Assembly (NCBI RefSeq): GCF_013409995.1
Contig: NZ_JACCBX010000005.1
Location: 124,001 to 188,000 of the forward strand
Source of the DNA: Neobacillus driksii
GTDB taxonomy: Bacteria; Bacillota; Bacilli; Bacillales; Cytobacillaceae
Direction of reading: 5' to 3'
Length of the DNA: 64,000 nucleotides
Below, one piece after another: positions 44,049 to 52,910 of the stretch. The number at the start of each line of letters is the position of its first letter. Position 1 is the stretch's first letter. Position numbers and translations under genes: made by a program. Under the pieces are notes generated by a model. The model saw only the letters and a list, made by a program, of their open reading frames with translations. It did no database searches and had not been told where the DNA came from.

Positions 44049-45683
44049 TTAAAGAATAAATTGCAGGTGTCCATTAAGTTCAACCATTTGTTCACGTCCA
44101 TCTACCTTCACCCTTAGTGTTATAGGACCATCACTTTCTGCCTTCACGTTCACAGTCCCATCTTCCTGTGGTACAGCAAGAAGATGAATCGTTTTCCCAT
44201 TAAACCAATAGCGATTGCAGCCGATTTCCCCTAAACTCATGTCGATATTCCAAGTTAGTTCATTCCTCGGGGCATTTCCGCGTATGCCTAGTCGATATTC
44301 GACGAAATATAAGATCGGGGCAATCCCTGACCAGCCAACAAAATCTACATTATTCGCATCACCTGCGGTCACACTATCAGGTGCGTAATTTTCCCAAATG
44401 GTCCCTGTATCTTCAAAAACTTGGACAACATTTTCCAAATGGTTGATGGCAATTTCTTTTGCTAATTCATCATATCCATATTTCTCAAGACCACGGACGA
44501 CCATTTGATTGGTTGGCGCCCAAACCGATCCCTGCCAGTAACCGCCTTTTGGATTGTAATCTTTTTCATCTGCAGCAAGAGTCGGCACACGATGAACACG
44601 GTTAAAGGTTTTCGGATCCTCAAGCCATTCAATTAAACGGGTCGCCTGTTCTTTAGTTGCCACTTCTGCCAACAAGGACCAAAACGCAGCAATCGTTTTA
44701 ACCGGAGCACGTTCACCGTCATCGGTAATGTCAAAATAAAACCCTTTTTTCTCATCCCACATCAAACCATTGATGGATTCTGTAAATTTACGTACATCGC
44801 TTTCTAATCGTTTAATAGCCTCTGTGACTTCCAGTTCAATAGTTTCCGATTTTGCGGAAATGATTTGTGCCATTTCAATTAAGTTACGGGCAAACAAGAC
44901 CATTTCACAGCTTATATCCACACCGCTGCCGAGGTACTTATTTCTAGGTGAGTTATCCATACTCGCCCAATCTGTAACAAATAACCCATATTGATTATAT
45001 AAGTGGTAACACAGTGCTCCATAGTATTTAAAAAGAGGCCTCCAAACCAATTCTAAACGTTCGAAATCGCCCGTTTGCTGATAACTTTCCAATTCGGCCC
45101 AAGCCATAATTGGATGGTTCAGGTTATCCAAAGTAAGATAGGGAGGCGTCTCTACTTCTCGGCCTAACTTTGGATGATGCATGTCATCATACTTTGGCGG
45201 CTGTGCGCCATGTAAACCGCGATGCTGATAATGGTTATGAAAGTAGGAATGAAGCGGTTTCCGATCATGGTTCACCCACTTTGAGAAATCATCGCCCGTT
45301 TCTCTAACGACTTCTCTTGGAATCTCCCCATTATCAAACTGTTTACAATAAAAATTATCTAGCGAGCGAATCCCCGGGATAAAGGGATGGGCAAGATTAC
45401 AGAACATCGTAATAAAGGCCGTATCCCACATAAAGATGTCATCATTAAAGGCCGCGTCGACAAAATTGCTGACAAATCCGCTCTCTTTTGTAGGTGCATA
45501 AACATTTTGATAAGCAAGCTCCCATGTCCGCCAATAACAATCGATTTCAATCGGATAGTTTTCACAAATGGGCTCTGGGATTAAACGGCGTGCTTCACTA
45601 AATGGAATAATTGGTGTATCCTGATATGTTTTTTTCTTAAAAAACTGTCCGCGCTGTTGGGTTTTAGAGAATTGATGTCCCAT
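44049..45683 (-). CDS. GH63/GH37-like (alpha/alpha)6-barrel glycoside hydrolase
   Basis: 544-residue cytoplasmic enzyme. The acidic residues expected for this inverting group are in FVTDWASMDNSPRNKY near 245 and GTIWENYAPDS near 430; also seen are NDDIFMWDTAFITMF near 77, GYWQGSVWAPTNQMV near 385 and a C-terminal beta domain from about 470. GH63 and GH37 include trehalases, alpha-glucosidases, mannosylglycerate hydrolase and glucosylglycerate hydrolase. It is longer than the bacterial glycerate-glycoside hydrolases I recall (about 420-450) because of the extra C-terminal domain. It lies between a sugar phosphorylase and an SGNH hydrolase in the LacI-controlled operon. Confidence 0.82.
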   Translation of the reverse strand: MGHQFSKTQQRGQFFKKKTYQDTPIIPFSEARRLIPEPICENYPIEIDCYWRTWELAYQNVYAPTKESGFVSNFVDAAFNDDIFMWDTAFITMFCNLAHPFIPGIRSLDNFYCKQFDNGEIPREVVRETGDDFSKWVNHDRKPLHSYFHNHYQHRGLHGAQPPKYDDMHHPKLGREVETPPYLTLDNLNHPIMAWAELESYQQTGDFERLELVWRPLFKYYGALCYHLYNQYGLFVTDWASMDNSPRNKYLGSGVDISCEMVLFARNLIEMAQIISAKSETIELEVTEAIKRLESDVRKFTESINGLMWDEKKGFYFDITDDGERAPVKTIAAFWSLLAEVATKEQATRLIEWLEDPKTFNRVHRVPTLAADEKDYNPKGGYWQGSVWAPTNQMVVRGLEKYGYDELAKEIAINHLENVVQVFEDTGTIWENYAPDSVTAGDANNVDFVGWSGIAPILYFVEYRLGIRGNAPRNELTWNIDMSLGEIGCNRYWFNGKTIHLLAVPQEDGTVNVKAESDGPITLRVKVDGREQMVELNGHLQFIL

Positions 45684-45726
45684 TAAGATACCTCTCTTTA
45701 TTAATAAACGAATATATTCTATTTAT

Positions 45727-46416
45727 TTACTTTCCATCAGTAGTCAATAATTGATAGTTTTCAATAACGTTCACAATCTCTTTTGCCGTAAAACGGTAAG
45801 CATATCTACTTGGATGAATATGATCATTTTGGTCAATAAACCAATGAATCGGTGTTCCCTGATGAACTTCTTGTTGTACACGCTCATATACATTCACTAG
45901 AGGAAGACCTTCTTCCTTCGCAAATTCAAGAGCAGCTTTCAGGTAACGATCCGAATATTCGGCCCATTCCTTTCTAAGTTCAATATTGACATTTCTATAG
46001 GTAGGGATATTATCCAAAAAATTTTCTTTGTCAGGTGGAATGGTCACTAAGAAAATGATCTCTGCTGGAGTGGTTTCTTTAATTTCCTTGATGAGCAGAC
46101 GCAATTCATTTTGATAGTTTTTAATTTGGTGTTCTCCATCCAAACGATGATTATAGGCAAACGACTCTACAATGATTAAATCCGGGCTAACGGCAGATAA
46201 ACATTTCATATTTCCGTCTTTAAATGGATTGGGATAATCATGAGTAATTCGATATTTTCCATATTCAGTCCGTGTTCCACTTACACCATAATTGTGCAAT
46301 TCAAACTCCACGTCACTAAATGCAGTTGATAAACTTTCTTTTAACTCCGGCATTTCAGAACCCCAAAATTCCGTCATGGAGTCTCCTAAGCAAGCAATGA
46401 TTTTCTTTTTGCCCAT
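45727..46416 (-). CDS. SGNH/GDSL-family hydrolase
   Basis: 229 residues, no signal peptide. Block I IACLGDSMTEFWGSE carries the serine nucleophile near 13, a glycine block HNYGVSGTRT near 43, IVESFAYNHRLDG near 88 in the asparagine block and DQNDHIHPSRYAYRF near 195 with Asp and His. Such enzymes are often carbohydrate esterases. In an operon for an imported glycoside it could remove an acyl group from the substrate. It has GGAGGA ahead of the ATG and sits 11 bases after the permease gene. Confidence 0.85.
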   Translation of the reverse strand: MGKKKIIACLGDSMTEFWGSEMPELKESLSTAFSDVEFELHNYGVSGTRTEYGKYRITHDYPNPFKDGNMKCLSAVSPDLIIVESFAYNHRLDGEHQIKNYQNELRLLIKEIKETTPAEIIFLVTIPPDKENFLDNIPTYRNVNIELRKEWAEYSDRYLKAALEFAKEEGLPLVNVYERVQQEVHQGTPIHWFIDQNDHIHPSRYAYRFTAKEIVNVIENYQLLTTDGK

Positions 46417-46426
46417 GATGATCCTC

Positions 46427-47245
46427 CTACCCTTTCACAGAACCAGACATGATCCCTGAAATAAATTGTCTTTGCAGACTTAAAAATAAAATGACTACAG
46501 GTAGCAGTGAGATGACATTCGCTGCTAGAATATGTGACCAAGGAACAGCCACATTTTGTTGGGCAAGCATAGCCAAACGCAACGGAATGGTAAATTTATC
46601 TTCAGATTGAAGTAAAACCAATGGCATGGTGAATGAATTCCAATTTTGCACAAACATGATGATAGCTAATGTAGTAATCGCCGGCTTAATTAATGGGACG
46701 ACCATTTGGAAGAAAATACGCAACTCTCCACATCCATCTATTCTTGCTGCCTCGAGTAATTCTGTTGGAACATCATCAATATATTGTTTGGTAAAGAAAA
46801 TACCAAACACGGTTACAGAAAAGGGTAAAATTAACCCTGTCAAACTATCATACATTCCCATTTTCGAGATAATAAAATATAAAGGCAGTAATAATACTGT
46901 TGGTGGAACCGTCATTGTTCCTATTAGAGCAACAAATAATATATTTTTACCTAAGAACTGTTTCTTCGAAAAGGCATAACCAGCCATAGTAGAAAAAACA
47001 ACAATTAAAACAGTTGTAGTTATAGAAACAATTATAGAATTGATCATGGTTTGACCAAAATTCAATAAATCCCATATTTGCGGGTAGTTACTCCAGACGA
47101 ATTCCTTTGGCCAATATGTTGGAGGAAATTGAGTAATCTCCGCATCGCTTTTAAAGCTGCTTATGACTAACCAATAAATGGGAAGTAAAAATATAATACC
47201 AGTACTCCAAAGCAATATCGTTAAAATGGACTTATTGTTTTTCAT
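46427..47245 (-). CDS. ABC sugar importer permease, MalG type (second importer)
   Basis: 272-residue CUT1 permease with six membrane spans; EAA loop LLEAARIDGCGELRIFFQMV near 170. It starts after GGAGGGGG at ATG 47245, 13 bases after the other permease. Partner of the MalF-type permease and the binding protein upstream. No ATPase is encoded in the operon. Confidence 0.93.
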   Translation of the reverse strand: MKNNKSILTILLWSTGIIFLLPIYWLVISSFKSDAEITQFPPTYWPKEFVWSNYPQIWDLLNFGQTMINSIIVSITTTVLIVVFSTMAGYAFSKKQFLGKNILFVALIGTMTVPPTVLLLPLYFIISKMGMYDSLTGLILPFSVTVFGIFFTKQYIDDVPTELLEAARIDGCGELRIFFQMVVPLIKPAITTLAIIMFVQNWNSFTMPLVLLQSEDKFTIPLRLAMLAQQNVAVPWSHILAANVISLLPVVILFLSLQRQFISGIMSGSVKG

Positions 47246-47257
47246 GTTTTCCCCCTC

Positions 47258-48160
47258 CTATCCTAATCTTTTATCCACAATCCTTTTTTGTACAAAGGTA
47301 ATGACAATGACAAAAACAAATAACAAATAAGACATGGCAGCTGCAGGTCCGATTCTAAAATACTTAAAGGCTTCGTTATAAATTAAGAACGGAACCGTGA
47401 TCGTTGAATCCGCAGGGCCACCTCCAGTCATAATGATGATCTCCTGGAAAATGTTAAGTGCATCAATGATTAATAAAATAGACACAACCAAAGATACCCG
47501 CCCTAATAACGGCCAAGTGATCAGTCTAAATTTTTGAAACGTAGTGACGCCATCTACATCAGCAGCTTCATACAATTCCTTGGGGATGTTTTGCAATCCA
47601 GCTAAATAAATCAACATGAAATAGCCGATTTTTTCCCAACAATGCATGATGGCAATGACCGGCATTGCCCATAGGGTACTTGATAACCAGTTCGGTCCAG
47701 TCACACCAAAGTTTTGAAGTAATGCATTCACAAGCCCTCTATCCCCATTAAAAAGGAACATAAAGATTAAACTGGCACTGACGACGGATATGATATAAGG
47801 GATAAAAAGGACGGAACGGACAAAATTTACCCCTTTTAATTTCTGATTTACCAGGATCGCCAGACCAGCAGAGGCAAACATCGTGATGGGAATAAAAATG
47901 ACTCCAAAGTAAAGTGTGTTAAAAATGGATTTAAAAAATAATGGATTATCAATTGCCTGCATATATTGATCCAACCCCGCAAAAGTTCCGGGTACTTCAA
48001 ATAAGCTCGAGTTTTTCAGCAGGATAGGATTAACATCCTTAAAGCTGGCTAGAAAGGACCAAAGGATTGGATAAACCAAAAATAATCCTAAAACGATAAT
48101 AGTAGGTAAAATAAATATATAACTGCTCAAATCACCGAGTGAACTTCGAATTTTCCTCAC
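47258..48160 (-). CDS. ABC sugar importer permease, MalF type (second importer)
   Basis: About 300 residues with six membrane spans; EAA loop LYEAADVDGVTTFQKFRLIT near 205. A GTG at 48178 opens the frame, but AAGGGGG stands eight bases before GTG 48160, which is chosen. A hairpin separates it from the binding-protein gene, as in the first importer, though the two importers are not close copies. Confidence 0.92.
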   Translation of the reverse strand: MRKIRSSLGDLSSYIFILPTIIVLGLFLVYPILWSFLASFKDVNPILLKNSSLFEVPGTFAGLDQYMQAIDNPLFFKSIFNTLYFGVIFIPITMFASAGLAILVNQKLKGVNFVRSVLFIPYIISVVSASLIFMFLFNGDRGLVNALLQNFGVTGPNWLSSTLWAMPVIAIMHCWEKIGYFMLIYLAGLQNIPKELYEAADVDGVTTFQKFRLITWPLLGRVSLVVSILLIIDALNIFQEIIIMTGGGPADSTITVPFLIYNEAFKYFRIGPAAAMSYLLFVFVIVITFVQKRIVDKRLG

Positions 48161-48182
48161 TGCTCTGTCCCCCTTCACAAGG

Positions 48183-48205
48183 AGAGCACCTAAAATAGGT
48201 GCTCT
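48183..48205 (-). terminator. Stem-loop between binding-protein and permease genes
   Basis: AGAGCACCTA and TAGGTGCTCT form a 10-bp stem with a three-base loop. No T tail follows, so it probably stabilises the binding-protein message rather than ending transcription. Confidence 0.6.
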
Positions 48206-48216
48206 TCTCCAAAAAC

Positions 48217-49548
48217 TTATTTGGACTGTTTAATGATGTCATTTCCTCTTTCTTCAATTGTTTTCAAGCCTTCTTCAATACTAAGCTGGCCAGATACAAC
48301 TTGGTTGAGGATACTTGTATACACTTCTGTTTCAATTTGTGTCCATGCCGGAATCGGTGTTGAAATACTAGGATACTTTAACCCTTCAATGAAAATATTG
48401 AACTCTGGATGATCCTTTAAATATTGCATATCTGCAAGATCTTTACGGATAGGAATTCGAAACGGGTAATATTCTCCGTTGATTTTCTCACCCTTCATGA
48501 TCATTTCCTGTGCTTCTTTAGAACCTAGATATTTAATTAGTTCAATTGATGCATCAAATTTTGCACCTTCGACTCCAGTAGGGATGCTTAGCATATAAGT
48601 CGAAACATCTGCGCCTTTTCCTGCAGGACCTTCCGTCATTGCTGCGGCTCCAACTTTAAAAGTGTTTCCTGATTTCCAAATGTCTGTAACTCCCCAAGGA
48701 CCTTGGAATTCCATCGCGACTACTTGGTTGCGGAAATCGGCCATTACACCTCCGCCATCTTTATTGGTGGTGTCTGGAGGAGATGTTTCTGTAACCAGCT
48801 TCTTGTAAAATTCAAGTGCTTCTTTTGCTTCTGGTGAATTAACTGCAATTTTATATTCGTTTCCATCCTGTTTTACTAACTCAGCCCCTGCCTGAGTCAT
48901 AAACATATTAACCATCCAAGTGATATCATATGTTTGCTTACCTACAAGCCCGATTCCATATTGATCGATTTTTCCGTCTCCGTTCGTGTCGACAGTTAAT
49001 TTTTTTGCAGCTTCATATAGCTCCGCCCACGTCTTTGGAGCCTCTTTAATTCCAGCCTTCTCAAATAAATCTTTGTTATAAACTAACTGAATCGTATGCC
49101 CCAACCAAGGAAGTCCATACACTTTCTTTTCATATAAAGCTTGATCCCAAGACTGCTCATAGTAATTATCTTTCAGACCACTTAATTCTTTCGTTAAATC
49201 GTTAAATCCTTGCTGAGGTGCCAGCCCAAGTAGATCTCTGTATGCTACTTGAATGACCTCTGGAGCTTTTCCGCTTAGGATCTGTGTTAATAATTTTTGA
49301 TCTCCTTGAGCACTACCAACCAATTCAACTTTAATATTCGGATTCTTTGCTTCGAATTGATTCAAAACTTCACGAACTGCTAAGCCCCTGTCAGAATCAC
49401 TAGGCCATGCAATTTGCATTCTAATAGAGACAGGCTCTTTTGATTCGCTTTTTTTACCTGGGGTTGAACTTTCTTCTGCATTGCCACAACCCAATAACCC
49501 TAAAGACAGTGTCAAAACTGAGATTACTAGCAAAATCAACTTTCTCAT
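48217..49548 (-). CDS. ABC sugar importer solute-binding lipoprotein (second importer)
   Basis: 443-residue family 1 binding protein with lipobox LGLLGC (cysteine 21). It carries a DTNGDGKIDQYGIG loop near 190 resembling the calcium-binding loop of several sugar-binding proteins. WAGTEM-like ligand aromatics cannot be assigned by eye. The start ATG 49548 follows AGGGTGG. It is followed by a stem-loop and two permeases. The ligand is inferred to be the glycoside split by the GH13_18 and GH63-like enzymes of the same operon. Confidence 0.92.
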   Translation of the reverse strand: MRKLILLVISVLTLSLGLLGCGNAEESSTPGKKSESKEPVSIRMQIAWPSDSDRGLAVREVLNQFEAKNPNIKVELVGSAQGDQKLLTQILSGKAPEVIQVAYRDLLGLAPQQGFNDLTKELSGLKDNYYEQSWDQALYEKKVYGLPWLGHTIQLVYNKDLFEKAGIKEAPKTWAELYEAAKKLTVDTNGDGKIDQYGIGLVGKQTYDITWMVNMFMTQAGAELVKQDGNEYKIAVNSPEAKEALEFYKKLVTETSPPDTTNKDGGGVMADFRNQVVAMEFQGPWGVTDIWKSGNTFKVGAAAMTEGPAGKGADVSTYMLSIPTGVEGAKFDASIELIKYLGSKEAQEMIMKGEKINGEYYPFRIPIRKDLADMQYLKDHPEFNIFIEGLKYPSISTPIPAWTQIETEVYTSILNQVVSGQLSIEEGLKTIEERGNDIIKQSK

Positions 49549-49582
49549 AAAAAACCACCCTTACTATTATTTTTATATACAA

Positions 49583-50947
49583 TTAAAGCTGCATTGCTGC
49601 TTTATTGAAGATTGATAGATGTTGCAGATATACATATAGTGCTTCATAGGAGTAATATTTTTTTGCAATGTCAAAGTTGATATCCGTGACATCCTTATAT
49701 AGCTTTGCATCAGAAAGGATGTTCCTTGCTTCTGCTCCTGCTGATATGATTTTTTCATTCTCGACTTCTACTAATCCTTGATCATTTGTTGTATGTTTAG
49801 CGCCAAGTGAAATAAACGAAAATCCTTTATCCTGAATGTCAGTTAAATAGACCGGATATTCATAAACAACCATCGGTTTATTTGCAAAAACAGCCTCTAA
49901 CAGCTGATTCCCCCAACCTTCTAAAATGCTAGGATATGTAACTAGATCCGAGAATACGTAAGCATCCCATAAAGAGTAAACCTTTTCATTTTTCTCGATG
50001 CTTCTTGAATGGGCGATTTTATCATTTACAAACCTGATATCTACACCCAGACTTTCAGCCTTATTCTTTAAGTCTTGAAGGTACTGAGGAGTGGACTCAG
50101 GTAAGCCTGCTAAAACATAAACGATTTTGCTGTTTTCACTAAACAATTTTCCATTATAAAGGTGCTTTAATTTGTTTAGATGAATGGCACTTTTCATTTC
50201 ACTTACGACTTCAATTCCCAGCTCAATCGCTTTTCTTTCCGTGATTCTGGTAGCTTGTAAGACAAGAATGTCATTTTCCCCTACATCGATCGACTTTCGA
50301 AAATCTTGGTTATAATCATCAACTTTCCAAGTTTCAGCTTCAAAGTTAAAAACATTCGGAACAACCGTTGCAATAATTCCTTTTCGCTCCTCCAGCTCTT
50401 TCTTGGCAATCTGGTTGATGACAACATGAGTGATATTATCTAGATTTGGTGGAAAGTATTCCTCAAGATAATCTTGGACAAATCCGCAGGTTGGTTTGCT
50501 GTAACGTTCCCTTTCCCAATGGAAATCATGGTGATGTGCGACAAATTTTATCCCTGATTTTTTCGCCGCATTCGTAAAGGCAATTCCTGCTGACAATCCC
50601 CAACCCAAGGACCAAATATTATTCGGAATCATGATGTCGATCTTTTCTTTTTGGATGAAATCTAGTAGTTTTTGCTCAATTGTATGTGCATAATCGAGAA
50701 TTTCTTTTTTCAATGAATCTTCATCAGGATAATCCTTTAGGTTGTCATAAGCATTCTCAACAATGCGTTCATTAATAGGATGCTTATAGTGAAGCTCTTC
50801 AATGATATATGAATCTACTAAACCTTCACTTCCTGCTAAAAAAACAACCTCATGCCCCATTCGTTCAAAAATCAGTTTCCATTTTTCCATTTCAAGTGAA
50901 ACTCCGTCGGTTTCACCAACTCGAAAGTGGGTTAACGCTATTTTCAA
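49583..50947 (-). CDS. GT4-family glycosyltransferase or phosphorylase
   Basis: About 454 residues with the GT-B fold of family GT4. The N-terminal IALTHFRVGETDGVSLEMEK has the acceptor-side loop of retaining GT4 enzymes, VLQATRITERKAIEL near 230 begins the donor domain, and TYPSILEGWGNQLLEAVFAN near 355 holds the EX7E motif. A sugar nucleotide transferase is unexpected as first gene of an uptake operon; mannosylglucosylglycerate synthase-like or reversible (phosphorylase) activity are options. TTG 50947 follows GAGGTGA at five bases; the GTG nine bases earlier is in the ribosome site. A LacI-type operator precedes it. Confidence 0.82.
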   Translation of the reverse strand: MKIALTHFRVGETDGVSLEMEKWKLIFERMGHEVVFLAGSEGLVDSYIIEELHYKHPINERIVENAYDNLKDYPDEDSLKKEILDYAHTIEQKLLDFIQKEKIDIMIPNNIWSLGWGLSAGIAFTNAAKKSGIKFVAHHHDFHWERERYSKPTCGFVQDYLEEYFPPNLDNITHVVINQIAKKELEERKGIIATVVPNVFNFEAETWKVDDYNQDFRKSIDVGENDILVLQATRITERKAIELGIEVVSEMKSAIHLNKLKHLYNGKLFSENSKIVYVLAGLPESTPQYLQDLKNKAESLGVDIRFVNDKIAHSRSIEKNEKVYSLWDAYVFSDLVTYPSILEGWGNQLLEAVFANKPMVVYEYPVYLTDIQDKGFSFISLGAKHTTNDQGLVEVENEKIISAGAEARNILSDAKLYKDVTDINFDIAKKYYSYEALYVYLQHLSIFNKAAMQL

Positions 50948-50980
50948 AATTGTCACCTCATTTTATGTATTTTTGTTTTT

Positions 50981-51000
50981 TACCGAAAACGTTTTTGGTA
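50981..51000. promoter_or_regulatory. LacI-type operator upstream of the GT4 gene
   Basis: TACCGAAAACGTTTTTGGTA is a 20-base palindrome with one mismatched pair. The core CCGAAAACGTTTTTGG recurs at 52057-52072 upstream of the lacI-like gene. Confidence 0.7.
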
Positions 51001-51015
51001 AAAAGCAAAAAAAAA

Positions 51016-52038
51016 TTATTTCTTACAAGGAGCTGTTGTTTCTCTAATAATCAATTCACAAGGTACCACCACTGGGTATGGCCGATATGTAGCTTCATCA
51101 ATAATTTTCATCAATAAGTGGATTGCTTCACTGCCCATTACATATTTTGATTGTCTCACTGTGGTTAGGGCTGGTTTATGTTGTGAAGCTTCTTTAATAT
51201 CATCAAACCCAATAACAGATATGTCCTCAGGCACCCGATACCCATTTTCTATCAAAGTTTCAATTACAACAAGTGCCATACTATCACTTGCAACAAAAAA
51301 TGCTGTAATATCTTTATGTTTATTTAATACGGTTTTGGTGGCTTCTTTCGTTTTTTCTTCTGAGAAATAACCAAGATTCACTAGGTCAGAATCGATCTCA
51401 ATTCCACCTTCGCTTAGTCCAGCTTTATAGCCATATAGCCGGTCAAAACTAAGCTTACCAATTTCATCCCCGCCGATGAAGGCAATCTTTTTATGCCCAA
51501 GGCCTAACAAATAGTTAACAGCTTTCTTCGCTCCTAAGTAGTTGTTTGACTCTACATAGCTGCATCTTTCACCCTCTAAAGGTAAATCTATCGCTACGCA
51601 TGGGATGCCGCTTTCTTGTAATTCAACCAGCTGCTCATTTTTCTTTTTCCCTTCTCCAGTCAAAATCAAGAATACACCGTCAACTCCCCGTTCTCTGCAA
51701 AGCGTCGTATAGGTTGCTCTATTTTTATTAGAATTCGTAAAGATAAGCAAGTCATACCCGGCATTGCCAGCTACCTCTCTGACAGCAGAGATTACTTCAA
51801 GGAAAAATGGATGATCAAACCCGGAGTTCATTTGATCACCAAAAAAAACCCCAATGGTATAAGAACGTTTTTGAACTAAACTTTTGGCAGCAGCATTAGC
51901 AAAATAATTTAATTCCCTTGCCAGTTGAATTATTTTCTCTCTTGTTTGTGGATTAACATCCTGGTAATTATTCAGTGCTCTAGAAACTGTAGATACAGAT
52001 ACTCCAGCTCTTTTCGCGATGTCTTTAATAGAAGTCAT
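51016..52038 (-). CDS. LacI-family repressor of the second ABC operon
   Basis: 340-residue regulator. N-terminal HTH SIKDIAKRAGVSVSTVSRAL followed by the hinge helix (NAAAKSLVQKRS near 50-60) and a periplasmic-binding-protein-like sensor domain with IGVFFGDQ, IAFIGGDEIGKLSFDR near 150, FVASDSMALVV near 225 and VIGFDDIKEASQ near 255. Operators with the same core lie before its own start and before the GT4 gene, which implies autoregulation and control of the operon. ATG 52038 follows AGGTG. The inducer is unknown. Confidence 0.92.
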   Translation of the reverse strand: MTSIKDIAKRAGVSVSTVSRALNNYQDVNPQTREKIIQLARELNYFANAAAKSLVQKRSYTIGVFFGDQMNSGFDHPFFLEVISAVREVAGNAGYDLLIFTNSNKNRATYTTLCRERGVDGVFLILTGEGKKKNEQLVELQESGIPCVAIDLPLEGERCSYVESNNYLGAKKAVNYLLGLGHKKIAFIGGDEIGKLSFDRLYGYKAGLSEGGIEIDSDLVNLGYFSEEKTKEATKTVLNKHKDITAFFVASDSMALVVIETLIENGYRVPEDISVIGFDDIKEASQHKPALTTVRQSKYVMGSEAIHLLMKIIDEATYRPYPVVVPCELIIRETTAPCKK

Positions 52039-52054
52039 ACTTTTTCACCTAAAT

Positions 52055-52074
52055 TTCCGAAAACGTTTTTGGAA
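52055..52074. promoter_or_regulatory. LacI-type operator upstream of the lacI-like gene
   Basis: TTCCGAAAACGTTTTTGGAA, the same 16-base core as at 50981-51000 with the same single asymmetric pair. It begins 17 bases upstream of the start codon. Confidence 0.7.
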
Positions 52075-52315
52075 TCTGTATACATCTTAACATGACCTTG
52101 TTATCGTTTACAATTTTTTTATAAAATATTTTTTAATTTTTTTAATGCTTCTGTAATAGACACCTATAAAACCATGACTTATTAATAAACATTTATTCAT
52201 CCCACGAAAGGGAACGATTCAATTCTCGTCCAAGCCTCTCCGCAGTTCTTTTCAAGTTATTCCGTATAACTTCTATTATAGAAATTATCTCAAAATTATT
52301 GAGACCACTATTAAA

Positions 52316-52405
52316 ATTGAGTACATATACACATGAAAACGCTTAATCCAAAAAAACATGTGTACAAATAAGAAGAATCGCTCTTCTTATTTTTCCGCTA
52401 CGATA
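52316..52405 (+). repeat. Relic of the rpiR-mngA intergenic region
   Basis: GTACATATACACATGAAAAC, CGCTT, TGTGTACAAATAAGAAGAAT, CG.TCTTCTTATTTTT and CTACGATA line up with 55958-56047 in order and spacing. It keeps the stem-loop AATAAGAAG/CTTCTTATT and the TGTGTA operator-like words. No intact mngA follows. Confidence 0.7.
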
Positions 52406-52437
52406 GACCCTTAAAATGATTGCAGGAAGTAATCGTA

Positions 52438-52545
52438 ATGCAACACTAAGCACTCTCCGCAGCAAGCCTAATCAGTACTGGGAAGACCTTCGGCTCGAAA
52501 CAAGAGTCATCCAGGTACTTAGTTAAGCAACTAAGTTAAGCACCT
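52438..52545 (+). pseudogene. Decayed 5' fragment of a second mngA
   Basis: ATGCAACACTAAGCACTCTC, GCAAGCCTAATCAGTACTGG, AAGACCTTCGGCTCGAAACA and AGTCATCCAGGTACTTAGTT align with the first 35 codons of mngA at 56093. The third codon is already a stop. Together with the leader relic just upstream it shows a lost duplicate of the mng operon start. Confidence 0.65.
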
Positions 52546-52864
52546 GTCTCTTCCAATGACATGGCCCTAGTACTTTCAATATCAAAAAAGTTAACGTAAC
52601 GTTTGATTAGAATCGATACGAGCCCTTTTGAAAAATGAACTTTGGCTATTATTTATGATAAATTATTGTCGAGGACTTGGTTACAATATTTGAGATACAT
52701 CCACAAAACCTGAAGTGGAAGACAGATTTTGACTTGGAATGACAAAAATTGCTGTTAATCAAACGATTGATTAGATTTAGAAATTACCTCTTGATGTTAA
52801 GGTTCTTAAACTTATTTAACGAAGAATATTGTCTAGACTTGTAGCCTGCCTGTATTAGAATATA
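52546..52864. other. Intergenic region with relics of a gmu-type control region
   Basis: No gene is seen. An imperfect operator (AACGTAACGTTTGATT, 52593-52608) is followed by CTTTGGCTATTATTTATGAT and AAATTATTGTCGA, which resembles the tail of the control region at 35640-35683. A second near-perfect operator lies at 52757. Confidence 0.5.
52757..52772. promoter_or_regulatory. LacI-type operator, single copy
   Basis: AATCAAACGATTGATT differs from the perfect palindrome at one base. It stands downstream of the gmuF-like gene and 700 bases upstream of the lacI-like gene, so its target may have been deleted. Confidence 0.5.
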
Positions 52865-52908
52865 AAAAAGCGTAAAAAGACCTTTTTACAAGTCCTTTTA
52901 CGCTTTTT
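52865..52908 (-). terminator. Rho-independent terminator of the gmuF-like gene
   Basis: AAAAAGCGTAAAA pairs with TTTTTACGCTTTTT with further inner pairing (AGGACTT/AGGTCTT). It lies right after the stop. Member of the repeated AAAGCGTAAA terminator family of this window. Confidence 0.85.
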
Positions 52909-52910
52909 AA

